NCBI GenBank assembly: GCA_027576995.1
Contig: JANBQC010000123.1
Span: forward strand, 1,767 to 56,718
Direction of reading: 5' to 3'
DNA length: 54,952 nucleotides
From: Dimargaris cristalligena
Lineage: Eukaryota > Kickxellomycota > Dimargaritomycetes > Dimargaritales > Dimargaritaceae
Shown: piece after piece, positions 46,111-54,952 of the stretch
How positions within the stretch are numbered: the stretch's first letter is position 1
How the letters are laid out: each line of letters opens with the position of its first letter
Made by a program: the position numbers and the translations under genes
Notes under the pieces: generated by a model
What the model was told of the DNA's origin: nothing
The model's database searches: none
The model's input: the letters and a program-made list of their open reading frames with translations, nothing else

Positions 46111-46939
46111 TGACTGTATACCTGGCATCTCTTTCGTGATGGACACTGCGCCGTATTATAATTGTCCAGCTGTTACATATAGATGAAGTCGTCTTATTTT
46201 TGGCACATCTCTAAAAGTCGCGTACCTTCCCTTGTTGTTTGTGAATTGTCGTTAGAACATCCTGCATCTACCCATTTATCCTTTCTTCTTGAATAGCATT
46301 GGTTTAGACCGGTGCTTTTGAATAACTTTGCAATCTTCTATTAAATATTATGCTATGATACCAGTTGACCATAGTGGCAGCTGGCGGTAGGGCTACTCGG
46401 ATTTAAAATTGCAACATGGGAGTACAGTAAGTTGCTTTTTGATTGCTCAGTTTGATTTTGAGCAATGGCATTAATAATAACCTCCTAGGTCTTTTTAACG
46501 TATACTTATTAAACGTACCATATGGGCGAAATTCATCAACAATATATACGATTTTTACCTATGTATGGTTGGCCTTGTAAGGCGTTCTATTTATTGTTTA
46601 CCGGCAATGTCCGTCACATCAAATGTACGGTTCATTATACGGCCTGTTTGGACAATCCCCAGATGAACCCCTTTAATTTGCCGGGACTGGGGCGAATATG
46701 CAGTGGGGATTGGATCGGCTGTATAGAGACGAACCCAGATGTCGGGTCAGATGTCTCCTGCTGAATAAATGCCACATTAGCCATCCCGCAGGCATTTCAT
46801 CCAGATACCATTATTATTGTACTTCGTCCACGCATATAAACGGCTAAGTGGGGATACTAAAACCACTAACTGCTATTAGTATCGATCGTAATTTTAGAAT
46901 GAAACGTCGTGGCAATTTGGGCCTCCCCATTGATAATAA
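46111..46939. other. Intergenic, 3' of MDJ1
   Basis: An 80-codon frame at 46522-46764 (+) has no recognised content and A/T-rich codons. No gene is supported. The right edge meets the start of the segmental duplication. Confidence 0.4.
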
Positions 46940-47543
46940 GGCTATAATAGTATACAATTTTACCTACCTCCCCTCCCCAAGCGAGCATTATTTGACCGGC
47001 TTTAGCTGACTGATGTGCCGATGCTCATTCACTGCTTATTATAATTCAAGTACATCCCTGTCGCCCCCGATTATTTTGTTTAGCTTGTAACGGGCCACAC
47101 CGCCAATATATTAGTCAGTGTTACATCTAGCAGGTTAGGAGGATCTGCGCCCGTCTGTGATGATCAAAACGAACAGCTCCCGCTCCCCCTGGAACGAGTA
47201 GCTTTCTTCCTCTAGTATTCCCGTAGCAATATATCGGTTTAACAATACTCTCCCATCCCCCGTCCGCATGTAACAAGCTAAAGGGTTACATGTCCAACTG
47301 GCACTAGTTGGCCCAACATATTTATGGTGTCCATTCTGCAGGATCGCCTTCCTTCCCCCTCTTATGCATACTCCTCACCTCTCAGTGGATTTCATTGGGT
47401 CTCGATCTTCGCATTTAGGCCTGCATTGCACTATACTCCCATAATATCGATGTTGGGGAGGCATGTTCAGCCCAAAGAACAATACCAGAGAGTTCGCCAC
47501 CAATAAACCAAATGACATAGGCGGAATAAACCAAATCCCTGCA

Positions 47544-47975
47544 CTAGCCACTTCCGTCTATATTCGGCCAACATAATAGAATGTCCACTGCCAGGCATGG
47601 TGCAGCATCAAAATGGGTTGACATCCAACACTGGTAATAGAATAGGATAATTTGAATGACGCGGACTGTTATATTAAGTGGGTAATCAAGTATATCATAG
47701 GAGCAAATGTAGCCCGGCTTGTGTACCTGCCATATGCCACTGTGTTTCGGTGGCACAATACTCCGGCCATTGACAAACGGGAGGAGGGTATGAACCAATA
47801 TGTAACGGGGCTTTGGTGGGTAAAGAAGAAATGGCGCGTATTCCTTTAGTGAATAATCTATCCTTAAACGATGGCTATACAATGCAATACCCCGATGGAG
47901 GCTTCCATTCACTGGGCCCTGTATGGCACTAACTGCGTTGTGTAGCCCTATCCAGATGTTGATACACAATAGCAA
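47544..47975 (-). CDS. Doubtful ORF conserved between duplication copies
   Basis: 143 codons. The segment from YSLKEYAP to the end lines up without gaps or stops with the minus frame at 51362-51682 in copy 2. The upstream part is frameshifted there (28 versus 27 nt near the Trp codon). It could be a decayed exon, a recent gene or chance. No motif is recognised. Confidence 0.2.
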   Translation of the reverse strand: MLLCINIWIGLHNAVSAIQGPVNGSLHRGIALYSHRLRIDYSLKEYAPFLLYPPKPRYILVHTLLPFVNGRSIVPPKHSGIWQVHKPGYICSYDILDYPLNITVRVIQIILFYYQCWMSTHFDAAPCLAVDILLCWPNIDGSG

Positions 47976-48327
47976 GATAGTTCAATATGCCCTTCGCAGA
48001 CTTTAGAATAAACGGGGCGATTTGAAAGCTGCAGGGCAATATCTGACTAAAATTATATAGGTCGTTCAGAGTCGCCAGTTGAACGGACACTGTTATTATA
48101 ACAATATACATAGACGGGGCCCCGCCTCTACATCTAAATATCGTCCATTACATTTGGGATACACATTGACCTATTCCATTACATATATACTCACCGTTCC
48201 ATTATATCTCCATCTCCCAACCGATCTATTCAGCCGTCAAGTTTGTATTGATTTGAAGTCAAAAATCCACCCTTTTCTGGCGTAGCTTAGTCAGGCATTG
48301 TATCTCTGGCTATTTTTTGTCATCAAA

Positions 48328-49062
48328 ATGCGTTTCGTTGGAGCCGCTTGTCTTTTTTTACTAGGCTCACTCACCGTCAACGGAGCCTCCGGGCAGTATT
48401 ATCATAATGATATTGACGACTTCCTTTATGTCAGCAGCCCTGGCAGCATGTTTGACGAAGCAGCTGAAAATCTAGTCAACGATCCCGTTTTCCAGGTTTT
48501 GCCGACGAAACGGCAGCTAGAGCTTATGGAACAATTAGGAAGTAGCCATTTGGCTAACAATAATGCCCTTCCCGAAGATCACACGAGCAACGAGGGCTTA
48601 GGATATACTCAAGGCAATGAACAGCGGGCCATCATTAGTCAGTTCACCCAAGGATCCGGGTCTATGGATTCATATTACAGCGCCGAGGACAGTGGTTCCG
48701 GCTCGGGAAGTGGAAGTCTCCCCTTTCCAGCGGCCCAGTACTTCTGCACCCAGGTGCCAATGGACCAGGATAGCGTCAGGGTGCAACAACCACGGGTGCT
48801 CCAAAGCAATAACGTACATCGGGATACGGGTTGTGAGGTGAAACCATTGGATTGTCTGGTATGCCATAAACCATTCACCCGACTGCATGATCTCAACCGG
48901 CATTTCCGTATTCACACAGGCGAAAAACCTTACGCCTGTAAATTATGTGGTGAAAAATTTGGTCGTTCAGATCGCCTGAAATCCCATGAGAGAGAGAAGT
49001 GCCCTGGTCGAAGTGCTGAAGGGTCCTCTTACACCGAATTATTACATCTGCCGACAAGCTAA
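48328..49062 (+). CDS. Signal-peptide protein with two C2H2 zinc fingers (copy 1)
   Basis: 244 aa, single exon. The open frame extends upstream only to a TTG, so the ATG at 48328 (tcaaaATGcg) is chosen; it is matched exactly in copy 2. Residues 1-22 ([20 protein letters not shown]) form a classic signal peptide with a small-residue cleavage site. An acidic, Ser/Gly-rich middle follows. Near the C-terminus are two fingers. Finger 1 is C-x2-C-x12-H-x3-H (CLVCHKPFTRLHDLNRHFRI then H). A canonical TGEKPY linker follows. Finger 2 is C-x2-C-x12-H-x4-C. C2H2 fingers normally bind DNA in the nucleus, so pairing them with a secretion signal is odd. Options are a secreted host-nucleus effector, a membrane-tethered factor, or a missed upstream exon. 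Confidence 0.85.
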   Translation: MRFVGAACLFLLGSLTVNGASGQYYHNDIDDFLYVSSPGSMFDEAAENLVNDPVFQVLPTKRQLELMEQLGSSHLANNNALPEDHTSNEGLGYTQGNEQRAIISQFTQGSGSMDSYYSAEDSGSGSGSGSLPFPAAQYFCTQVPMDQDSVRVQQPRVLQSNNVHRDTGCEVKPLDCLVCHKPFTRLHDLNRHFRIHTGEKPYACKLCGEKFGRSDRLKSHEREKCPGRSAEGSSYTELLHLPTS

Positions 49063-49650
49063 TTCGGCTGTGCTATACCCCCCCCCCTGCTCACAGATGT
49101 CCTCGGCTACCGTCATTGGGGCAGTACTTTTGAACTAAGCCTTATCCATAAGACTATAGATCTCCTAGCCTCTTCTCTTTTATAAAGCCTCGCCTGTCAG
49201 GCCCATTTCGACAAATAGATAATTGGATGTCACAAAATTACACCGAAAGGGGGGCTGGGCCGCTACATTTCTATTGGCACTCTTTCAAAACAATAAACCC
49301 CCATTTTATCAAAGTAATTATCTTTGGGGACAAATTGATAAACCCAGCGTATTGTTAGGCCGGCGTTTTGAGGTCCTCCAATCTTGGGACTGAGGATGGG
49401 ACTGATGCCCTTCCCTTTGTTCGGGAAGAGAGGGTGGCCAGACGTCGGTTTTGAGGGGCCAGCACCTGGGGTGACCATCGGGTACTCGGGGAAAAGTCCT
49501 TCCGCTAGAAGCCGTCAGTGTAACTGAAGGTCGCTGGGTGAAGTTAAGAACATATATTTATTTCGTATGGATCTCGAAGAATAGCTTGCCGTTTCAAGGG
49601 CCAAAGGTAGAGGTATATATATAAGAACTGGAAAGAGCGCTAAACTAAAC

Positions 49651-50959
49651 TATAACTAAGATGATTCTGTTGTGGGGATTAGCTGGAGACTATAAAACCC
49701 TTGTTGAAAGGGGGAATACTGGTCGGGCTACGAGAATTATGTTGCTTGAAATGGTTTGGAAGACGATAGAATTAGTGTGGAAGGTGGAAGTCCGTCGGGC
49801 GATCAGAACATTCATAGGGTTGTGGTCACTTTGGGAAGAGTAACTGGGTGAGGATGGAGATCTTGATGCCTCTTGATCCCTTTTGGTAGGTTGAGGTGGA
49901 TTATTTCATCCGGTGTGATGATGGATGAGGTTTCGTGAAGGTGAGTAGTGTGGCAGGGTCGGTATCTCGAATGGGTCATTAGTGTCCTCCGGGCTTCCAT
50001 GGGAGTCGACTAGGATTGGCGCTTGAGTTCTAGGGTTACTAGGAGGTGGCAGGGTGTTAACCCATCGATCCATAGTAGTGACCAGAAAACTTCACCCTTG
50101 CCAAAGGCATTACACTGTATATATACTATCATTTATTGGAATCATTTAGTGCCGTCTCAGTTACTTTCGTAATCCAATGCTACTTGTCTGCCCCACGAAA
50201 TAAAATTAAGCTTGTTTTTCACATTGATTCATCGGTTATCTAGGTGTTCAATTGACTTCCCTTAACTAAACAACTGACATTATTATATATCCCAAATCGA
50301 CTATATTATACATTTTATAAAACACTTTTTACCACACTATGTTATGGGCTCCTCGATATACCCTTCCTTGGTGTAGGCTATTTCAGCATTTACTGGCACT
50401 TTGACCCATGTCGTATTAGTATTCCTGGTAATTACAAGAATATGAAATTGAATTAGCAAAAGTGGTATAGCGGGTCGATATGGGTGGAATACAGTGCAGC
50501 TGTGCAGTGTTTTGGGTGATACGCGTATGAGAAAGTATATGGGGGATCCATTATTAACCAGAGGTTTTTGCCTTGTCCAACGGATTTATCATTATACAGC
50601 CTGGTTGAACCTTTCTCATATTGTGAGTCTAGCAGGGGGAAACTGTCTTGGTTCTTCTAGTAATCTTATGGTGCCATATCCATAAACACTCTAATTGTAT
50701 CTACTGAAAAAGTAAGCTACATTGGCTAATTGGTAAATCAATGTGAAACTATCCCCCCAAATGGTCAAATAAGGGCATTTTCCACCCTCATTTTAGTACA
50801 ATGCAATTCCCATTGCAGTCCAAGGCATCCTCACAACTCCAAGATTTGTGAATAGTATCATTTTAAAACTGTTTTGTGAACACATAGTATAGGCAGGTTT
50901 TTATGCCCATACCCATATCAAATACACGCTGATTTCTTGTAAATCATTATATCTAATTA
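49651..50959. other. Spacer between duplication copies
   Basis: About 1.3 kb, A/T-rich, apparently present once. Frames of about 60 codons (49661-49843 +, 50494-50685 +) show no recognisable content. Confidence 0.4.
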
Positions 50960-51361
50960 GATAGTAAGGGTATAGTATTATGCTATTCCCTCCCTCAAGC
51001 GAGTATATTATGGCTGTCTTTAGCTGACCAATGCGTTGATGCCCATTCGCTGTTCCGTATAAATCGGACACCACTCTTACTCCCGATTATTTTGCTATAA
51101 CTCAAAAGTCGTAGATTCACTCGGAAACAACCGACTCAATGCGTCTATAGTGCCCATTTCCTGTGGCCATATTTTTCTGTCCATCAAATGCATGTCCATT
51201 GATTCCCGCTGGAAATCCTTGAACCTCAACCTGCGACCACAGACTTACATTACTCCGTAATACCATGATATTACTATTAGGGAGGCGTGTTCGGCCCATA
51301 GCAGAACAACAGAGCGTTCAATACCAAACCAGGCGTCTCGACCAAAAATAGAATGGAGTGT

Positions 51362-51682
51362 TCAGTCCAAGGATTCAATACATTGCACGTAATACAATAG
51401 AATGTTCGCTGATAGGGAAGGTGTGGCACCCAGACAACTTGAAGCCCAATGCTTATTATAAAATAGGGTAGCTTCAATAACGAGGGGGATCATATTAGAT
51501 GGGAGATTTCGGTCGCCACAGGAGTACAAGTGGCCTGGCTTTTGTACCCGGTATATGCGAATATGGTGTCGCGGCTCAACTCTCCAGCCATTGATAAACG
51601 GGAGGAATATATGAACCAATATGCAATAGGGCGTTTGTGGCTGAAAGTGCAATGGTGCGTATTCCTTTAGTGAGTAATACAT
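51362..51682 (-). CDS. Doubtful ORF, partner of 47544-47975
   Basis: 106 codons, aligned in frame with the copy-1 ORF over about 100 residues (YYSLKEYAP.., then FLPFINGWRVEP versus LLPFVNGRSIVP). Many changes are non-synonymous. The start differs because the upstream part is frameshifted and holds a stop. Status uncertain. Confidence 0.2.
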   Translation of the reverse strand: MYYSLKEYAPLHFQPQTPYCILVHIFLPFINGWRVEPRHHIRIYRVQKPGHLYSCGDRNLPSNMIPLVIEATLFYNKHWASSCLGATPSLSANILLYYVQCIESLD

Positions 51683-52147
51683 ATTTAACTAATAACCATA
51701 GTACGCAGTGCCCCAATGGGGGCTGTCATTCATTTGATTCTGTATGACACTATCTGCGTTGTGTAGCCCCAATCATTTATTTTACACAATGGCATGATTT
51801 TTCAAAGCGCCCTTCGCAGACTTTAGAATAAATTGGGCCGTTTTAAAACCTCGGGGTAATGGTTACCTACTGTTATATGGTTTGGCCAGAATCGCTAGCT
51901 GAACGGGCGCTATTATCTAAACTACATATATTAGCCTCGCCTCGCCTCTGTATCCAAATCTCGCCCATTATGTTTCGGATATATATTGACCTATTTCATT
52001 ACAGATATATTTACGATTACATTTTACCTTCCCCTCCCAACCGATTAATTCGGCCATCAAATTTCTATGTATTTTTAGACAATAATCCATATCTTTCTGG
52101 CGTAGCTTACTTAAACACTATATCTCCGTCTATTTTTCTTCAACAAA

Positions 52148-52864
52148 ATGTATTTTATTGGAGCCGTTTGTCTTTTTCTACTGGGCTCACTCACCGTCAA
52201 CCGAGCCTCCGAACAGGATTGTCATACCATTTATCTCAACAACCTACTCAATACCAACAACCCCGATGGCGGCTTCGAGGAAGACTACGCAGAACTAGCC
52301 AAGGATCCCTTTTTTCAGACATGGACAGTGGAGCAACAGCTAGTGTATATCAGCCAACTAGACAATAAAGAGTTGGCCAACCACATTTCTATTACCGAAT
52401 TCCTCATGAACAACGAGTGCACCGGATATTCTGAAGTTAACGAACGGCTGGCCATCATTGATCAGTCCACCCCAGGCCCCAGATTTACAAGTTCGAACCC
52501 CCTTACCCAGGCTAGTGGTTCCGGCTTGGGAAGTGGTAGCCTCCCCTTTTCAGCGGCCCAGGTCTCCACGCAGGAGCCCATTTATCAAGCTACCACCAAC
52601 GTGAAACAGCCACGGGTTCCCAAAAGCAATCGTGCATATCGGGATACAAACTGTAAAGAGAAACAATTTGGCTGTCTGGAATGCCCCAGAGAATTCACCC
52701 GTTGGAATGATCTCGACCGACATAAACTTATTCACACAAATGAAAAGCCCTTTGTCTGTAAATGGTGCGGTACCAGATCTAATCGTTCAGATAACCTGAA
52801 ACGACATCAGTCAATACATGGTTGCCCGGTTCAAGGTGCCGAAGGCCCCCCAGGCAATGTGTGA
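52148..52864 (+). CDS. Signal-peptide protein with two C2H2 zinc fingers (copy 2)
   Basis: 238 aa, single exon, paralogue of the gene at 48328. The signal peptide is nearly the same ([20 protein letters not shown]). The middle is strongly diverged, with substitutions and small indels, but keeps the [15 protein letters not shown] block. Finger 1 is C-x2-C-x12-H-x3-H ([20 protein letters not shown] then H). The linker is TNEKPF. Finger 2 ([20 protein letters not shown] then H) is a full C2H2, unlike the C2HC of copy 1. Helix residues predicted to contact DNA differ between the copies in both fingers, so their targets may differ. Function is unknown. Both ends of the protein are better conserved than the middle. 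Confidence 0.85.
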   Translation: MYFIGAVCLFLLGSLTVNRASEQDCHTIYLNNLLNTNNPDGGFEEDYAELAKDPFFQTWTVEQQLVYISQLDNKELANHISITEFLMNNECTGYSEVNERLAIIDQSTPGPRFTSSNPLTQASGSGLGSGSLPFSAAQVSTQEPIYQATTNVKQPRVPKSNRAYRDTNCKEKQFGCLECPREFTRWNDLDRHKLIHTNEKPFVCKWCGTRSNRSDNLKRHQSIHGCPVQGAEGPPGNV

Positions 52865-53232
52865 TTTTTGTTAGAAAATGGACACTTCATATCTGGGGCC
52901 ACGTTCATACTTATCTTACTCGCCTGACTTCATCTATATTCTATTATCAGCTATTCAGTTATTACTCAATAAAATCAAGTGAAGAGGTTCTCCTGAATCT
53001 CTTTGCGGCTTTTCTCTCTTATTATTGTTTTGATATACTTTATTAGTTTGCGAATTCTATCTAGAATACATCTCCAACAATTTTAACCGCCCACGGGTTA
53101 ATTCGGCTGTGCTATGGTCCACCCTGCTCACGGACATTCTCAGCCACCATCATTGGGGAAGTATTTCTGAACCAAGCCATTGTCATAAAACCATAGATCT
53201 CCTAGCCTCTTCTCTTTTATAAAGACCTACCT

Positions 53233-53237
53233 GTCAG
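53233..53237. repeat. Target-site duplication GTCAG (left)
   Basis: GTCAG directly precedes the LTR start TGTTGG. The same five bases follow the LTR end at 53803-53807. The paralogous unoccupied site at 49196-49200 has it once. Confidence 0.8.
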
Positions 53238-53802
53238 TGTTGGAAATTCATTTCCCCCGTCCCACCGATTCCATCTCTCTGATTGGCTCGTCCAATACTC
53301 GGGACTATATTCTAGTCATTACTATATTATTGCCTGCACGACAATTTATTAACTAATTTTCGATACATAATGGGAGGGGACCAGTAAACTGGTCGTAAGG
53401 ATATGGTGTAAAAGAGAAAACGAAACAAAATAGAAAAAAGAGAAAAGAGAGCCCGCGCGCAGCAAAGGGAGAGTGCAGGCGTGGGGTAAGAGGTGAGGGT
53501 GGGAGATCCCCAACGAAAAAGAGAAAAGATAAGGGAAAGAGGGCGGTCTCCAAGGCCGACCGACCCTATATAGAACTATTATCGTTGGTCAATAAAGGCG
53601 GAGTCCCCTCTAAAGTGGGGACACCGTCCCATTATTCTATACCTGTGACTTCATCCTAATTGTTATTACTGCTATTATCCAATTCAATAAAACCAACCGC
53701 GGGCATCTAGCCTTGTCCCTTGCAGTTCTTTCTCTCTTCTTTAAATCTTTTTAGTTGTATCTAAAGGCACTTGCATTTACCATCCAATCAATATTTCCAA
53801 CA
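53238..53802 (+). mobile_element. Solo LTR, 565 bp
   Basis: Begins TGTTGGAAAT and ends ATTTCCAACA, a perfect 10-bp terminal inverted repeat with the TG..CA ends of LTRs. It is flanked on both sides by GTCAG. Inside are a TATA box (CTATATAG at about 53566-53573) and AATAAA (53591-53596) about 25 nt further on, the usual order of promoter and poly(A) signal in an LTR. No internal retroelement sequence is present, so it is a solo LTR left by recombination. Related fragments lie at 165-470 and 20090-20280. Confidence 0.82.
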
Positions 53803-53807
53803 GTCAG
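53803..53807. repeat. Target-site duplication GTCAG (right)
   Basis: Second copy of the five-base duplication; sequence after it (GCCCATTT) continues the alignment with copy 1 at 49201. Confidence 0.8.
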
Positions 53808-53989
53808 GCCCATTTTGACATATATAATTGGATGGCACATGATTGCACTAAAAGAGCAGCTGGACTACTCCACTTCTATTGGTATTCTTTCAAAATAATA
53901 AAACCTATTTATACTGGGTAGATTTTCTTTTGGGATAAATGGGTAAACCCTGCTGATTGCTAGTCATCAGTATAGATCAATAACCATTC

Positions 53990-54952
53990 CAATCTGGGAT
54001 GGACTGCAGCTGTATTGTAGAGTGGTAAGCACCCCACTGCAGTTTTGGTCACAATTAAAAGCCACTCAAAAATAGCCATTAGTTAGACCAATAATGTAAA
54101 TAGTAAGAAACTCTGGGTGGCTTGCCATACACACAGGCACTGTCTAATGAAAACTAGAAACATGGGAAAGGTTTAACCAGGCTGTCTAATGTTAGGCCAG
54201 TGGTTTAAGGCCCCTCCCTTCTAGGACTAAGGCTGGGGTTAGATCCCTTGTCCTCCCTGGGATCAGCAGGGTTACTGGATATCAGGTTTGGAGGGCTCAA
54301 GGTGCTTGGGTGAAACATGGAGTACTCGGGAAATAGTCCCTTGGCTATTCAGATTGGGTCAGAACTGTACTTGGAGGTCAAATTAGGATATGGCACAAAA
54401 TGTTCCCCGTGAAATGGTCCTACACTCCCATTGTCAGAGTTAGGTGCTGGAGGAGCCACAGTGGCTATGTGCTGAAAATGGGGTAATGATAAGGTAAAAT
54501 AAAATATTGACTTCTGGTTGAAGTCCTAGGCTGATGCTGGGTAAAACACTGGGTGAAGTTAAAGTAGATATTTATTCTGAATAATAAAAACTTATCTCGA
54601 AGATAACATACCATTTTAAGGGCCAACTGGGGAGACTATATATATGCAAATTAATACTATGAACTTAGAGCTATACTACTACTTTAGGATGTCATCCTCA
54701 GATGAACTGACAACCATAAAACCACAAAGGGAAAAACTGGCTGGGTCTTCCAGTTTGAACACTATGTAAAAGAGGAAGGAAAAGATATATAGGAAAACGG
54801 AAGATAAAATTGCCTTGGATCTGCTGGGGCATTCTTGAAGGTAGGATATTGTTATGATAGGCTATAAGTAAGACCAGGTACCACAAGATGGACAGGACTT
54901 TGAAGGATGGAAAATAGGTTTATTAGACTAGATATCAAAAAGGGAAAACAAA
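53990..54952. mobile_element. CpG-poor decayed repeat
   Basis: CG dinucleotides are almost absent over nearly 1 kb, while TG and CA are frequent. Style and short motifs (GGAGGAG, TTGGGTGAA) resemble 20700-22900. Part of it (about 54290-54350 and 54540-54640) still aligns with copy 1 of the duplication. There, CG in copy 1 often reads TA or CA in copy 2. No coding capacity seen. Confidence 0.4.

Larger units (their letters stand above)
46940..49650 (+). repeat. Segmental duplication, copy 1
   Basis: It aligns in order with 50960-54640. Matching blocks are: TTTAGCTGAC (46999 / 51019), GGGAGGCGTGTTCGG-like (47457 / 51282), ATGAACCAATATG (47790 / 51611), AGACTTTAGAATAAA (47999 / 51818), the zinc-finger gene, and TAGATCTCCTAGCCTCTTC (49157 / 53191). 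Beyond that, GGGTGAAGTTAA (49537 / 54550) also matches. The offset is about 3.8 to 4.0 kb before the LTR insertion and grows by about 570 bp after it. Identity is moderate outside the gene, so the duplication is old. Confidence 0.85.
50960..54640 (+). repeat. Segmental duplication, copy 2
   Basis: Partner of 46940-49650, in direct orientation. It is longer than copy 1 mainly because of the 565-bp LTR at 53238-53802 and extra CpG-poor sequence after about 53990. The right edge is uncertain: similarity to copy 1 (CTCGAAGA..AAGGGCCAA) is still seen at about 54595-54625. Confidence 0.8.

Noticed and set aside
48283..48300. tRNA A-box-like TAGCTTAGTCAGG
   Set aside because: No B box or acceptor stem follows, and the copy-2 equivalent is altered.

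Overview
This is a eukaryotic window, almost certainly from a fungus. Genes are large and monocistronic on both strands. Introns are short (62 to 191 nt, with one of 584 nt) and have GTAAG-type donors. The gene set is nuclear and fungal-like: cytosolic tryptophanyl-tRNA synthetase, Mediator subunit 22, and a mitochondrial Hsp40. A voltage-gated K+ channel and a DMPK/MRCK-type kinase, both unlike budding-yeast content, point to an early-diverging (zoopagomycete or kickxellomycete-like) lineage. That placement is inference, and I cannot name the species.

Left part (1-15.4 kb): an LTR fragment, WRS1 (+), then convergent to it a four-exon AGC kinase of the MRCK/ROCK type (-) with a coiled coil and a Q/P-rich tail. 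A 3.5 kb gene-poor gap follows, then an unrecognised 719-aa nuclear-looking protein (-).

Middle (16.4-36.7 kb): a two-exon secreted or lumenal metallophosphoesterase (-) carries a 93-bp in-frame tandem repeat broken by an assembly gap. Next come a third LTR fragment and a CpG-poor decayed retroelement with zinc-knuckle-like remnants. These are followed by a 1537-aa Kv-type channel (-), a doubtful multi-exon gene, and a 798-aa MFS transporter (-).

Right part (39.2-46.1 kb): MED22 (+, two exons), a ten-helix membrane protein of unknown family (-, two exons), and MDJ1-type DnaJ (+, two exons).

End (46.9-54.95 kb): a diverged tandem segmental duplication of roughly 2.7 kb. Each copy carries one gene for a protein with an N-terminal signal peptide and two C-terminal C2H2 zinc fingers. 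The second copy was later hit by an LTR element, now a 565-bp solo LTR with a 5-bp target duplication; the empty site is preserved in the first copy. The paired signal-peptide plus zinc-finger genes are the most unusual content. If they are secreted, they would fit nucleus-targeted effectors, but that is a hypothesis.
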